Origin: Mogibacterium diversum_A
GTDB lineage: Bacteria; Bacillota; Clostridia; Peptostreptococcales; Anaerovoracaceae
Length of the DNA: 64,000 nt
Direction: 5' to 3'
NCBI RefSeq assembly: GCF_938028775.1
Contig: NZ_CALIZG010000023.1
Coordinates: 169,682 to 233,681, forward strand
This document shows, one piece after another, positions 41,226-50,491 of the stretch. The notes beneath the pieces are model-generated. The model had not been told where the DNA came from. It made no database searches and was given only the letters and a program-made list of their open reading frames with translations. A program made the position numbers and the translations under genes. Every line of letters begins with the position of its first letter. Positions within the stretch are counted from its first letter, which is position 1.

Positions 41226-42158
41226 CTACACAACGCTAATAGCTCCGTCTTTGTCTGCTTTAATGTCTACCGTTCCATCAGTGATAAGAGTTCCGTCTTT
41301 GACAGCAAAGACAGCATTATCGCCCATAACTAATCCTTTTTCAACTCTACTGCCATTATTGTTATAGAACTGCCACTCGTTATCAGTTTTTACCCAACCA
41401 ACCTGCATAGCTCCATCAGAGTTAAAGTAGTAATTTTTGCCCGATATCGCATGCATACCATTTATATAGGCACTTCCGTCGTTAGGTTCTAAATAATACC
41501 ATTTATCACTAATTGACAGCCACCCTGTGTGCATCTTGCAGCTGCTATCAAAGTAGTACCACTTGTCTTTGATTTGTTGCCATCCAGTAACCGCATAACC
41601 CGAGCTATCAAAGTAATACCACGCACCATCTAACTGCGCCCAGGTTGATTTATAGTAGTTACCTTCTTTAGTTCTATACCACCAACCCTTGGAGTCTTGT
41701 ATCCATCCTACAGTTGGAGTGGTCGAGTAATCTGGCCTATAAATATTTCTGATGTTCTTTGCATATCTGATTCTTATAGCTACTCTTGAACCGCTTGTAT
41801 TTCCCTCGAGCGTTGTAAGTGTGCCATTCGCATTTCTCTTTATAACAAATCCTATGTGGTCTCTAGAACCACTTCCAGAATTGTTTCCCTTACCGCTCCA
41901 ACAGAATATCACGATGTCGCCAGCTTGAGCTTCTGATAGGTTTACCCACTTCAGATTTTTACTACACCAAATCTGCGCATTTGCAACGTTGTTATTCTTT
42001 TCCCATTTAATTCCTAAGTGGGAGAGTACGTATGACACAAAGACTGCGCACCACGCCCATCCTCTGTACGAGGATGAGCCATAGTACCAATCTGCGAATG
42101 TCGCAGATCCTTGTCCGAGGAATTTTCTAGCATACTCTATAACTTTGTTCCCATTCAT
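41226..42158 (-). CDS. Endolysin: CHAP domain plus choline-binding-type repeats
   Basis: This 310-aa lysin cleaves host peptidoglycan. The N-terminal CHAP amidase/endopeptidase domain has the catalytic Cys in GWAWCAVFVSYVLSHLG and His in SRDHIGFVIKR. The C-terminal half (around 150-290) has about five to six repeats of the choline/cell-wall-binding type (GWWYRTKEGNYYKSTWAQLD, AWYYFDSSGYAVTGWQQI, KWYYFDSSCKMHTGWL). The frame is open to 42245, but the ATG at 42158 (MNGNKVIEY) has AAGGAGGTG at the right place and follows the holin start-stop arrangement. No signal peptide, so release needs the holin. Confidence 0.9.
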   Translation of the reverse strand: MNGNKVIEYARKFLGQGSATFADWYYGSSSYRGWAWCAVFVSYVLSHLGIKWEKNNNVANAQIWCSKNLKWVNLSEAQAGDIVIFCWSGKGNNSGSGSRDHIGFVIKRNANGTLTTLEGNTSGSRVAIRIRYAKNIRNIYRPDYSTTPTVGWIQDSKGWWYRTKEGNYYKSTWAQLDGAWYYFDSSGYAVTGWQQIKDKWYYFDSSCKMHTGWLSISDKWYYLEPNDGSAYINGMHAISGKNYYFNSDGAMQVGWVKTDNEWQFYNNNGSRVEKGLVMGDNAVFAVKDGTLITDGTVDIKADKDGAISVV

Positions 42159-42159
42159 C

Positions 42160-42498
42160 TTACACCTCCTTGTCTGTTGGCGCGTCTGATGGATCGTGTT
42201 CCTCTTGTAATATTGCTGTAAATCCTGGTGTATGTTCTCCGCCAATCTCGCCTCTAGGCTTTTTGTAAGTCATAGCTAGGTCACTATCTCCTATGCCTTT
42301 TGTCGTAGGATCTGTAATAACCCCAAGCATACTCAAAAGTCCTAGTATAGCTGTTACAATCTTAGTAACATCTGTCTGAGGAATAGGAAGCTTAATTCCT
42401 AGTGTTTCACAAATCATGTACCCTGTGGTTACTGCTGCACCAAGGAACATAGCTACCCATTTACCATTCCGGAATCTAATCCTCCAATTTATCTTCAT
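42160..42498 (-). CDS. Phage holin, phi-LC3 type
   Basis: This 112-aa protein begins MKINWRIRFRNGKWVAMFLG, the start typical of phi-LC3 holins, with two membrane helices (GKWVAMFLGAAVTTGYMICE and VTKIVTAILGLLSMLGVITD) and a charged C-terminus after DPTTKGIGDSDLAMTYKKP. It opens the membrane for the endolysin coded directly downstream. Confidence 0.88.
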   Translation of the reverse strand: MKINWRIRFRNGKWVAMFLGAAVTTGYMICETLGIKLPIPQTDVTKIVTAILGLLSMLGVITDPTTKGIGDSDLAMTYKKPRGEIGGEHTPGFTAILQEEHDPSDAPTDKEV

Positions 42499-42501
42499 TT
42501 C

Positions 42502-42804
42502 CTACTTCTCCTTCCTGTTTTCCAGATAACCGATTCGTTTTTCATGTTCGTTTAATCGGCTATCGTGTTCATTGTGTTTCGTCCACATGCGTGCATGTGA
42601 TTCCTGATCATGAGCTTCTTGAGCCTTTACATCATCTTCAATCTTCGAAATATTTTTACTAAGTATTTCAACTTGAACTGTAAATGCTGATACGGATTTA
42701 TCCAGCTTATTTATCGGTTCGCTTACTAACTTGCTAAGGCTATAAATCAAACCTGCTAATGTTGATAATCCTAATATGATTGTTCCTAATGCTTCTGGTG
42801 ACAT
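42502..42804 (-). CDS. Small one-helix lysis/tail-associated protein
   Basis: About 100 aa: an N-terminal membrane helix (LGTIILGLSTLAGLIYSLSK) followed by a coiled coil (VEILSKNISKIEDDVKAQEA to HEKRIGYLE). This is the build of XhlA-like haemolysin or holin-accessory proteins. Start at 42804, where AGGAGGTTTGAA precedes the ATG. It lies 4 bp from the holin, after a terminator hairpin at 42836-42854. Confidence 0.65.
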   Translation of the reverse strand: MSPEALGTIILGLSTLAGLIYSLSKLVSEPINKLDKSVSAFTVQVEILSKNISKIEDDVKAQEAHDQESHARMWTKHNEHDSRLNEHEKRIGYLENRKEK

Positions 42805-42835
42805 TTCAAACCTCCTTTCTTTGACCATTAAAAAA

Positions 42836-42854
42836 ACTGGGCTTATAACCCAGT
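42836..42854 (-). terminator. Terminator between tail and lysis genes
   Basis: ACTGGG / CCCAGT stem; on minus seven T follow. It lies 14 bp after the small tail gene and would limit lysis-gene expression unless transcription reads through. Confidence 0.75.
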
Positions 42855-42868
42855 CTTATTAGCTATTT

Positions 42869-43186
42869 TTATTGGTACAAAACATTAATCTCAAAGACCT
42901 GCTTTTGCAGTCCTGTCACTCTTCCGTTGACTGCAATTTCAACAGTTTTCTTCGAGCTATCCCAAGAATAACCATAAAATACCGCTGTCCATATATCATC
43001 AGCGCCAGCCTTATGTAAAGGATGTACTTGTGCTAGCAGTACCTCACTATCTTGTGGAATTCCTAGCTCCGCCATAGATATCGACGACATTGCTACACCA
43101 CCGTTAGTCGCTATTGTTACGCTTTTGTTTGCAACTTTCAGCTGTAGTAAACCATTACCCCCACCATTAACTTTGCCTATTGCCAT
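42869..43186 (-). CDS. Small phage tail/baseplate protein, unknown
   Basis: This 105-aa, Gly-rich protein (MAIGKVNGGGNGLLQLKVAN...) is predicted to be mostly beta. No family recognised. Its position between the baseplate/receptor-binding gene and the lysis module suggests an accessory tail-tip or fibre-attachment protein. Confidence 0.5.
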   Translation of the reverse strand: MAIGKVNGGGNGLLQLKVANKSVTIATNGGVAMSSISMAELGIPQDSEVLLAQVHPLHKAGADDIWTAVFYGYSWDSSKKTVEIAVNGRVTGLQKQVFEINVLYQ

Positions 43187-43207
43187 TATTACGTATCCTC
43201 CTTCTGA

Positions 43208-44095
43208 TTAAACGGTAACTTCTTTTGTTAGCCTTATTACTGGGATTGTAATATTGCCAAATGTATTTTTTGAAACATACACTCTTACAAACCCTGATCG
43301 CGTCTCACAAATTTCATAAACTAGATCACTTTTCCCTGATTCTAAATAAATATCTGGGATGTGTTCTTCTGTACAGCGATTAATAGGTATATCAATTCTA
43401 AAAGGATATTTAGCATACGTATTATCTTCAACAGCAACAGAGCCGTATATTTTGACATCTGTTTCAATTGTTATCATTTTAGACATGCTATTTCGTAGTT
43501 TTCCTGCAGTGGTTCCATCTATAGCTGAACTTAGTAGATTCTTAATCTCATCGATTGCTAAATCCATTACTCTTGTTGTAGTGATACCACATAAGTTGTA
43601 ATTTAGGCGCGTATCTGTAATGCGCTGTGCAGATATTGCATTTGTACCCCTAGCTACAAAGATTTCAGCTACACACAACTCATATGTGCTGCTGTTTCTT
43701 GTCAACTCAGGAGCCGATGGATTCGCAGATGGAGTCCCTTTAAGGATATACCAATCCGTTGCTCTTACATCAAGGGCATCATTATGCCTAACAATAACTC
43801 TATCTATCCTATCCAAACTTTCATCTGCTGCCTGAATTGCAAGGGTCCTACTCTCAGTGGATAAGCCTCCTGAGTGAGGGTCGTCATCGTAACAAAAAAT
43901 TCCTCTAATTCTGCCCATACCAGGACTCACCATAACTGACATCCCTACTCCCGGAGTAGTTTCCCATCCACCTGGATATACTCCATCTGTCCAGTTTGCG
44001 AATGCCTCAATTCTATGGTCACTCGCTCCAGTCAAACGGTCCCAAGGAGGGTTTGCCGATTGGTCATATATTGATTGATAAGGAAATGCTCTCAT
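43208..44095 (-). CDS. Phage baseplate / receptor-binding protein
   Basis: This 295-aa protein begins MRAFPYQSIYDQSANPPWDR and contains LDRIDRVIVRHNDALDVRAT, a pattern seen in siphovirus baseplate upper proteins. The C-terminal third is beta-rich and likely binds host or fibre. It follows the Gp37-like tail gene. Confidence 0.65.
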   Translation of the reverse strand: MRAFPYQSIYDQSANPPWDRLTGASDHRIEAFANWTDGVYPGGWETTPGVGMSVMVSPGMGRIRGIFCYDDDPHSGGLSTESRTLAIQAADESLDRIDRVIVRHNDALDVRATDWYILKGTPSANPSAPELTRNSSTYELCVAEIFVARGTNAISAQRITDTRLNYNLCGITTTRVMDLAIDEIKNLLSSAIDGTTAGKLRNSMSKMITIETDVKIYGSVAVEDNTYAKYPFRIDIPINRCTEEHIPDIYLESGKSDLVYEICETRSGFVRVYVSKNTFGNITIPVIRLTKEVTV

Positions 44096-44119
44096 ATCTC
44101 ACCTCTTCATTTCTTCTCT

Positions 44120-45157
44120 TTAACGTTTAACTCTTTTATGCCCCAGTGTTATAGTATAGGTCTGTGTATTCTTTTCCCAAACCTCATGAACTTCTATAAT
44201 CTGGGCCTCATATGTAATCCCCACTTCTGGGATTTCCACCAACACAATATCTCCAAGATCGTAATCTATTAGATATCGACAACCTGCTATCTGTAGTGGT
44301 GTAACTTCTATATCTCTAATTACATAATGATTTAAAAGTTCAAGCTGACACATCTGCACAATTTGCGCTTTAATTTTAGATTTGTTAGATGCTGTAATAT
44401 CAAGTCCTTCAGGCATAGAGAAGTCCATTGACATCTCTTTCTGTTTAAACCTATCCTCAACTTTAAGAGTGCTTATAAAAGAATCTGTCTCATAGTATTT
44501 GCCACCTACATAGGAAGTTCCACTGTACCCTTCTTTTACAACATCATCTGGGATTTCTACATACCCTGTACATTTATGCTTATAAACCGACATGTCTTGG
44601 GAATAGATAATCTCTTTTGCATTGCCGATACCCTTTGAAAATCTTATTCCAGTCTCACGCGGCTTTACAAACTTAATTTCCCAGCCACCATTCCAGTTGA
44701 TCTGAAATGATTCCTGGTCAAGAGCCAAGATTCGATACATCTCCACTCCAACGTCAAGACAGCGTGTCATTACTTCATCTCTCTGCTTCATAGACTCACT
44801 ATCGTTTGCTTCCTTAATACCTTTACCATTTAAGTACGTCATGAGCTGGTCATTCATGCGTTTTGATGCAACAATTGTCATTCCATGACCCGTCGTAGCA
44901 TCATTGGCCATATCCTCTGCAAACTTGCCTTCCGTTGTAACATATCGACCATTTGGATCAGATTTGTACGAGGGCTTGTATACAATACCAACCTCTCTGC
45001 GACCTTCGGCCATTATGTAAGCAGCTTCAATATAATGCTTTGACTGCTGATAGAGCGTAAACCCTCCGGGTTCTGTATTGTTCCTATCCCATAGAAGTTG
45101 TATATACTTTAGTTCTCCTATGCGGTTCATATTTTCGTCAAATGCAAATACTTTCAT
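44120..45157 (-). CDS. Siphovirus Gp37-like tail protein
   Basis: This 345-aa protein (MKVFAFDENMNRIGELKYIQ, LLWDRNNTEPGGFTLY, and IVYKPSYKSDPNGRYVTTEG) belongs to the ReqiPepy6 Gp37-like group, structural proteins that take the place of the tail-associated lysin or tail hub in many Firmicute phages. It directly follows the Dit gene. Confidence 0.75.
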   Translation of the reverse strand: MKVFAFDENMNRIGELKYIQLLWDRNNTEPGGFTLYQQSKHYIEAAYIMAEGRREVGIVYKPSYKSDPNGRYVTTEGKFAEDMANDATTGHGMTIVASKRMNDQLMTYLNGKGIKEANDSESMKQRDEVMTRCLDVGVEMYRILALDQESFQINWNGGWEIKFVKPRETGIRFSKGIGNAKEIIYSQDMSVYKHKCTGYVEIPDDVVKEGYSGTSYVGGKYYETDSFISTLKVEDRFKQKEMSMDFSMPEGLDITASNKSKIKAQIVQMCQLELLNHYVIRDIEVTPLQIAGCRYLIDYDLGDIVLVEIPEVGITYEAQIIEVHEVWEKNTQTYTITLGHKRVKR

Positions 45158-45159
45158 AG

Positions 45160-45993
45160 CTACATATCTCCGTTATACAACTTATGATAATTGACAGTAC
45201 CAAACATCTCCTTGTTGCTGACTAACACGTTATCACCCGTCTTTAACATAGGTTCACCAAGCACAATCATATCCTTCAGCACATTCTTACCATCTAGTTG
45301 ATAAACTCCATTTTCGGAATCTATAAATAGAGACTCTCCTGAACCGACAGTTCCGTTGTATTTGATAAGCGCATCATTGATTTTCACTTCAGGATTATCA
45401 ACTGCACCGTGAATTGTGATTGTAAATAGTGCCGGCGCATCTCCGTCGTTATATACGTAAACTGTTTTATTTACGTTGATTCTCTCAAATACAGTATATG
45501 CATTAGCCGGTAGATTTTGATTCGGTTCAATAAATGCATACGGATAATGCCAGAGTGCAGATTGGGTGTAAAAGTTTCTTACAGTATCATCAAGTGACTT
45601 CCAATATGGATCAGCTGCATAAAAAGTAATCTCAACCTCTTCATGAGAATATAAATCCTCTGTATGCTTAGGAGTCAGTAATTCAGCATCTAGGTAAACC
45701 TCTCTGCCATTAAAATACGACTCCACTCTGAATTTATGAAGCACATTAAAAAAAAACTCCATAAATCTTCGTGAAGCCGTTATCCCTGTATGACTTGTAA
45801 TTTTATATTTCAGAGTCCTACCTTTAACTCTTTCTCCTGAATGCCAATCACCATATCCACTTCCTTTCGCATCGTAGTAGTGTTCAACTTCTACGTTACT
45901 TGTACCAGTCTTACTGAGCAGTTCGTAATCTTCTGCACCATCTCCTATATTCATGATGGCGCCATCGTCTCTGATAAACTTCAAAAATATCAT
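45160..45993 (-). CDS. Distal tail protein (Dit)
   Basis: This 277-aa protein has a Dit/Sipho_tail layout: an N-terminal beta domain (MIFLKFIRDDGAIMNIGDGA..., with FMEFFFNVLHKFRVESYFNG) and a C-terminal galectin-like domain (NKTVYVYNDGDAPALFTITI). Dit forms the hub at the tail tip. It is adjacent to the tape measure gene, as expected. Confidence 0.8.
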   Translation of the reverse strand: MIFLKFIRDDGAIMNIGDGAEDYELLSKTGTSNVEVEHYYDAKGSGYGDWHSGERVKGRTLKYKITSHTGITASRRFMEFFFNVLHKFRVESYFNGREVYLDAELLTPKHTEDLYSHEEVEITFYAADPYWKSLDDTVRNFYTQSALWHYPYAFIEPNQNLPANAYTVFERINVNKTVYVYNDGDAPALFTITIHGAVDNPEVKINDALIKYNGTVGSGESLFIDSENGVYQLDGKNVLKDMIVLGEPMLKTGDNVLVSNKEMFGTVNYHKLYNGDM

Positions 45994-48897
45994 TTATGCA
46001 TCCACCTCCAATCCCAAACGAGCTAATTCAGCCAATCTGTCACGAGCATCTGCAGGTGTGTAAACTCTTTCATGGAAGTTAATCTCTTGCGTTATTGGTC
46101 TAGCATTAATCTGTTCAACCTTGTCTATGAGTTTATCGAGTAATCCTCGTTCTTTTGACTGCATCATAATTGAGGTCCTAGCTTGCACTGGAAGCGTTGT
46201 TCCTTTCGCAGCAATAGGAATGTTAATTTGCTTTTTTACACCAAGTCCTATGGTGACAGGATCAACCTTCATAGCAGCCACTGTATTATTAGCTACTTGT
46301 CTAGCTTTCTTATACAGAGCCTTTGACTCGCGCATCATGCCAACTCCCACACCTTGCGTGATTGGTGCTCCGACAAGCCTTGCCGTTTTCCTTGATGGAG
46401 AACGAGACTCTATTGCTTTTTTCATATTATCGACAACTGCATTCGCTATCGCTATACCTGCAGCAATAACCTGTGCTTTTGCTGCAAGTATGCCGGATTT
46501 AATACCTGTACCTGCGTTGTATCCGACGCCATAAAATGAAACACTACCAGCACTTGATCGCGCTGCATTCATGAGGGATGACATAGCAGATGAAATTGTA
46601 CCTCTCCATCCATGAGGAGAACTTGATAGCTGAGATAATCTAGGAGCAAATGCGCCTTTAAGATTTGCTCCTCCTGCAGCGTTGTTTGCAGCAGATACCA
46701 AACTATTCATTGCAGCTTTAATTCCACCAGCATAATTTTTAGGAGACTCTGATAATTTATCAAGCTGATCATCAATAGATATATCTGATTCCTTGATGCC
46801 CTCTTGTACGCCGCCCATCATATCCTTAGTTGCAGCTTTCATCTTTCCACGATTACCTTTGACTCTCGCAGTCTGTTCTCCCAGCTTAGAATCTATAGCA
46901 GCTAGCTCTTTTTGTTTAGCTTCTGCAGCAGCCTTTACGTTATCTGATCCAGTCTTCTTATATAGCTTATTCAATGCCTTAAGCTCTTCAGCTGTATCTT
47001 GCCTTTGCTTTCGAAGTTGTTTCTTGTTCTTTTTGTTGATATCAGCCATCGCTTGAGCATGACCATCAAGTACTGCATTAATCTTGGAGTAATTACCTTT
47101 TTCAAACTCAGCAAGTGCTTGTTCATATCTGGTAATATCCTTATTGTATTTGTTAACTTGGGCTGCCGCCTTGCTTTTGGCCTTTATGAGCTTTGTCTGT
47201 TTCTCTTCGTATTCGCTTACCTGCCTTGCAGACATCCTATTAATTTCGGCTTGAGATTTGGTATGCTTATCAAGCTCTCTGCTAGCTTTGGTGTATGCCT
47301 CTGTCGATTTACGAATATTTCTCTGTGCAGTCTTATACGATTCCTCATATGCATCAAGCACAATTTGAGCTCTTTTCTTAACAAGGTAGTTATCTATGGC
47401 CTGGCTAAGCTCACCATAGTTCTTAATTACTCCATTCTGCATGCTGATTTCAGCACCTTGGGATTGCAATATCGATACAATAGCAGCAGCTCTGCCTTCA
47501 TAGCCTTTTTTAACACGTCCGGATGCATCCACGATACCATCAAGCTCTCTCTTGAGATTAATAGCATTTTCTACTTCCGCGCCTTTTTGAACCATATCAT
47601 TTGCAGCGGCTTTTCTTTGGCTGTTATACGCCTTCTCCGCTTCTTCGTTAGCCTTAGCAAGTTTAAGAACTGCACTGTAATCCTTATCCGCTTCCAAAGC
47701 GTGTGCCTGCATCGTCTTCTTTGCCAGCTCCACTGCTGTTACAAACGCCAGTACACCAACTACTATAGCTACATAAGGGTTGATTCCGGCCATTACAGCT
47801 TGCGCTCTACCTAGAGCAAGAGTTTTTGCTTCTGCAATTGTAAGCTTCTGAGTCAACAATCCAACCACTACACCAACACCGGATATTTCCGCCTTTGTGC
47901 CTTTCAAGCTCAACCGCGCAATAGCCGCCATCTCAATTTTGTATTTCTTTGCTTCTAGCAGTCCTCTACTCCAAAGACCAGCTAGTGCACCAGCGCCAGA
48001 AGTTACTCTTGGTGCTACATATAAACCTGCAATAAGAGGAGATACTATCTTGAGAACATCAATAAGTGTTCTTACTCCAGCTACAGTCTTTTTTACGTTG
48101 AATTTATCCACGAATTTGATAGCGTTAGGAAGAAGCGATGACTTAATTATGTTGCTTACGCTCTCCATTGCTTCGCCAAGTTTCGCGTGGACATTATCCT
48201 TTAGGGTCGACCAAAGACCGATTACAGTTTTTGACTGTGTTTTCATGGCATCATTAAACTGACCACCTGCAGATGTTGCTGTCTTCATAGCATCCGCTAC
48301 CATATCAAAGGTGATTTGACCTTTTGCCATTTCATCCTTCAGCTGAGCCATACTCTTTCCGGTCTTCTTGGATATGATAGTAAGCGGGTTAAAGCCTGCA
48401 TTAATCATCTGTAGTAAATCTTGCCCCATTAGACGACCCTGTGACTTAACCTGGCCAAATACCAGAGCCAATGCCGAGAACTTCTCCTTGTTACCAAGGG
48501 ATATGTCTCCAAGCATTTTGAGGTCACCTTCTATCAGATTGACATTCTCTCCAAAAGCAAGGAGCGTTTGGGATGCATTAGCCAAATCTGTCATTTCAAA
48601 GGGTGTTTCTGCAGCGAACTTTTTAAGCATTTGCATGTGCTTTGTAGCTTCCTTTGTGCTACCAAGCATTGTTTTGAAAGACTGATAGTACTGCTCCATT
48701 TGAGCGTTATACTTAACACCGGATACCATAGCAGCTGTAATAGCTGTTCCCATAGCTATAGCTCCGCGTTTTGCATATTTTGCAAGCTGATCTGTAAGCT
48801 TACCTCCCATGCCACCTATCTTTTTAGCGCCCTTATTAAAGCCACCTGAGTCGAGCTTTGTATTGAACATCAGATATCCTGCATATTCTTGAGCCAT
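45994..48897 (-). CDS. Tail tape measure protein
   Basis: This 967-aa protein sets tail length. The N-terminal tape-measure domain is clear (YNAQMEQYYQSFKTMLGSTK, PFEMTDLANASQTLLAFGEN, GRLMGQDLLQMINAGFNPLT). A hydrophobic region (around 290-410) and a long coiled-coil section (around 410-680) follow, then the SRSPSRKTARLVGAPITQGV motif near the C-terminus, typical of phage TMPs. Largest prophage gene, directly after the tail chaperone pair. Confidence 0.92.
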   Translation of the reverse strand: MAQEYAGYLMFNTKLDSGGFNKGAKKIGGMGGKLTDQLAKYAKRGAIAMGTAITAAMVSGVKYNAQMEQYYQSFKTMLGSTKEATKHMQMLKKFAAETPFEMTDLANASQTLLAFGENVNLIEGDLKMLGDISLGNKEKFSALALVFGQVKSQGRLMGQDLLQMINAGFNPLTIISKKTGKSMAQLKDEMAKGQITFDMVADAMKTATSAGGQFNDAMKTQSKTVIGLWSTLKDNVHAKLGEAMESVSNIIKSSLLPNAIKFVDKFNVKKTVAGVRTLIDVLKIVSPLIAGLYVAPRVTSGAGALAGLWSRGLLEAKKYKIEMAAIARLSLKGTKAEISGVGVVVGLLTQKLTIAEAKTLALGRAQAVMAGINPYVAIVVGVLAFVTAVELAKKTMQAHALEADKDYSAVLKLAKANEEAEKAYNSQRKAAANDMVQKGAEVENAINLKRELDGIVDASGRVKKGYEGRAAAIVSILQSQGAEISMQNGVIKNYGELSQAIDNYLVKKRAQIVLDAYEESYKTAQRNIRKSTEAYTKASRELDKHTKSQAEINRMSARQVSEYEEKQTKLIKAKSKAAAQVNKYNKDITRYEQALAEFEKGNYSKINAVLDGHAQAMADINKKNKKQLRKQRQDTAEELKALNKLYKKTGSDNVKAAAEAKQKELAAIDSKLGEQTARVKGNRGKMKAATKDMMGGVQEGIKESDISIDDQLDKLSESPKNYAGGIKAAMNSLVSAANNAAGGANLKGAFAPRLSQLSSSPHGWRGTISSAMSSLMNAARSSAGSVSFYGVGYNAGTGIKSGILAAKAQVIAAGIAIANAVVDNMKKAIESRSPSRKTARLVGAPITQGVGVGMMRESKALYKKARQVANNTVAAMKVDPVTIGLGVKKQINIPIAAKGTTLPVQARTSIMMQSKERGLLDKLIDKVEQINARPITQEINFHERVYTPADARDRLAELARLGLEVDA

Positions 48898-48899
48898 AA

Positions 48900-49469
48900 C
48901 TAACCATTCCCTTCTTTAAGTAATTTATTGAATCTATCTACAGCGTTTTGTTCCTCTTTTGACCTTTGAACCTTAAGCTCTGCAATATCTGCATTTTCCG
49001 CCCACCAATCAATATCACTTTCTGTTTGCTTACCCTTTTGTTTCAGCAAACGTTGAGATACTATCGTTGTGAAACTGGATTCGCCAACTTCTGAAAAGGC
49101 CGATAGAAAGTCCCACCAATGAAAAAAGGCTTTTCCACGAACGGAAAACCCCACGGTTTTATCTACTGCCGCTATTATGAATCTCAAATCCTGATTCCAT
49201 GAATATAGTCTTCTTTGACTGCCGGCAGAAGATGTTTGATTCAGCTCTCCACCATTTAGAAACCACACTGTTTTCTCTAGTGCTTCTTGTAAATAAACTC
49301 CTGGAATTACTGTATCTTTGAAGATTACCTTCATTGCTATAAAAAGCTTTTCACTATCTGTCAGTTCAGGATCTTCAAACATCTGCATCAAGCGGATACC
49401 AGCTCTATAATCACTCCTGATAGAATATTCCTTTTCTCCTAGCTTAATGCTATTCGGCAGAGTCAGCAT
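48900..49469 (-). CDS. Bacteriophage Gp15-type tail assembly protein
   Basis: About 189 aa from the ATG at 49469 (MLTLPNSIKLGEKEYSIRSD). Gp15 signatures: FVDPxLT-like 'FEDPELTDSEKLFIAMKVIF' and 'RLYSWNQDLRFIIAAVDKTV' followed by HWWDFLSAF. The gene overlaps the previous one by about 20 bp, as in the tail chaperone pair encoded between tail tube and tape measure. In-frame starts upstream at 49499 lack a better ribosome site. Confidence 0.8.
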   Translation of the reverse strand: MLTLPNSIKLGEKEYSIRSDYRAGIRLMQMFEDPELTDSEKLFIAMKVIFKDTVIPGVYLQEALEKTVWFLNGGELNQTSSAGSQRRLYSWNQDLRFIIAAVDKTVGFSVRGKAFFHWWDFLSAFSEVGESSFTTIVSQRLLKQKGKQTESDIDWWAENADIAELKVQRSKEEQNAVDRFNKLLKEGNG

Positions 49470-49971
49470 TCTCTTCTTCTGCCTCTTCAGTAGCATCAAT
49501 TACTTCTTCATCTCTAGGTAAATCCTCTACTATTTCAGAACAAACCTTGTCGATTCTATCAGATCTAGTTTGAATTTCCTTCTCAAAGATAGGATACAAA
49601 GCCATGAGCATTGCTATCATGATGTACTCCCCATCACTATTAATTGCAACGGAGGATGTGTCTCCAAAAACAATTTGAGCCTGTCCTTCACCAAAAATAC
49701 TATCAAAAGAACCTCTGAACCAACTGTCTATATCATCCATAAGGTCTGCAGTTTGAGATGTAAATTCAGCTTCAGTAATATCTCCTGACTCCTCAATACC
49801 TTCTGCCCTCTTTGAAAAATCTTTCATCTTTTCTTCCGCTTCATCAACCAGTCTCAAAAAGCCTTTAAGTACTTTCTGATCTGTAGGATTAAACGAAAAC
49901 TTTCGGGATGGATCACCCTGCACATACAGGGTGATTGTCCCGGTATCAAAATTCAAATTTGTACCAGCCAT
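49450..49971 (-). CDS. Tail assembly chaperone-like protein
   Basis: This 173-aa acidic protein starts MAGTNLNFDTGTITLYVQGD and ends EEAEEENADSAE. By its position (between the tail tube and Gp15/TMP) and its overlap with the following gene it should be the first tail chaperone. Many phages express the second by a -1 frameshift, but I see no convincing slippery heptamer in the overlap, and the Gp15 gene has its own start. Confidence 0.65.
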   Translation of the reverse strand: MAGTNLNFDTGTITLYVQGDPSRKFSFNPTDQKVLKGFLRLVDEAEEKMKDFSKRAEGIEESGDITEAEFTSQTADLMDDIDSWFRGSFDSIFGEGQAQIVFGDTSSVAINSDGEYIMIAMLMALYPIFEKEIQTRSDRIDKVCSEIVEDLPRDEEVIDATEEAEEENADSAE

Positions 49972-49993
49972 GACCTATTATCCTTTCTTATCC

Positions 49994-50482
49994 TTATAGA
50001 GTCTTTGTGAATTTCTTTGTCGTAGGATTAAATTTACCCTTCTCATTCACATTAGTGTAGTGCAGCTCGTAAGGAATCTGGAAAGCATCCGTGTTGCCTC
50101 CAAGAGACTTAACCTCCACGATTACCCCCTTCTTGATTGCCGGATATTCAGATGATTCCGGTTCAGCAAATAGGTCTACGTCTATTACGTGTGTCTCGCA
50201 GTCACCATGTGTCTTGAGACCATCAGCAATTCCTTTTAGGAATGCAAAGGTCTTTGTCCCCTTATCTGCCTTATAGGGTGAAACAGACATACTTGGAGAA
50301 TAACCGTCTACCGCCGTACTGTTCTTACCAAGAACATTTTTGGTCTTGCTGACATTGGCATTGAGCTCTTCAGTCAATGTATCGTTATCTTCTCCAATTG
50401 CCTCGTAGTCCAAGTTAGTCCCACCTGCATCCGGAATTCCTAAAAACGTCTGCCATAGTTCTCTTTTAATTACATTGCTCAT
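49994..50482 (-). CDS. Major tail tube protein
   Basis: This 162-aa protein (MSNVIKRELWQTFLGIPDAG, and VSKTKNVLGKNSTAVDGYSP, KTFAFLKGIADGLKTHGDCE) has the size, beta-rich makeup and position of a siphovirus tail tube protein, downstream of the head-tail genes and upstream of the chaperones. Confidence 0.75.
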   Translation of the reverse strand: MSNVIKRELWQTFLGIPDAGGTNLDYEAIGEDNDTLTEELNANVSKTKNVLGKNSTAVDGYSPSMSVSPYKADKGTKTFAFLKGIADGLKTHGDCETHVIDVDLFAEPESSEYPAIKKGVIVEVKSLGGNTDAFQIPYELHYTNVNEKGKFNPTTKKFTKTL

Positions 50483-50491
50483 ATTGTCCTC

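Noticed and set aside
46999..47814. 271-aa plus-strand ORF opposite the tape measure gene
   Set aside because: No start-site support, and the opposite strand carries a conserved tape-measure sequence.
49450..49499. Programmed -1 frameshift between the two tail chaperone genes
   Set aside because: No convincing slippery heptamer is seen in the overlap, and the second gene has its own start codon with a purine-rich site.
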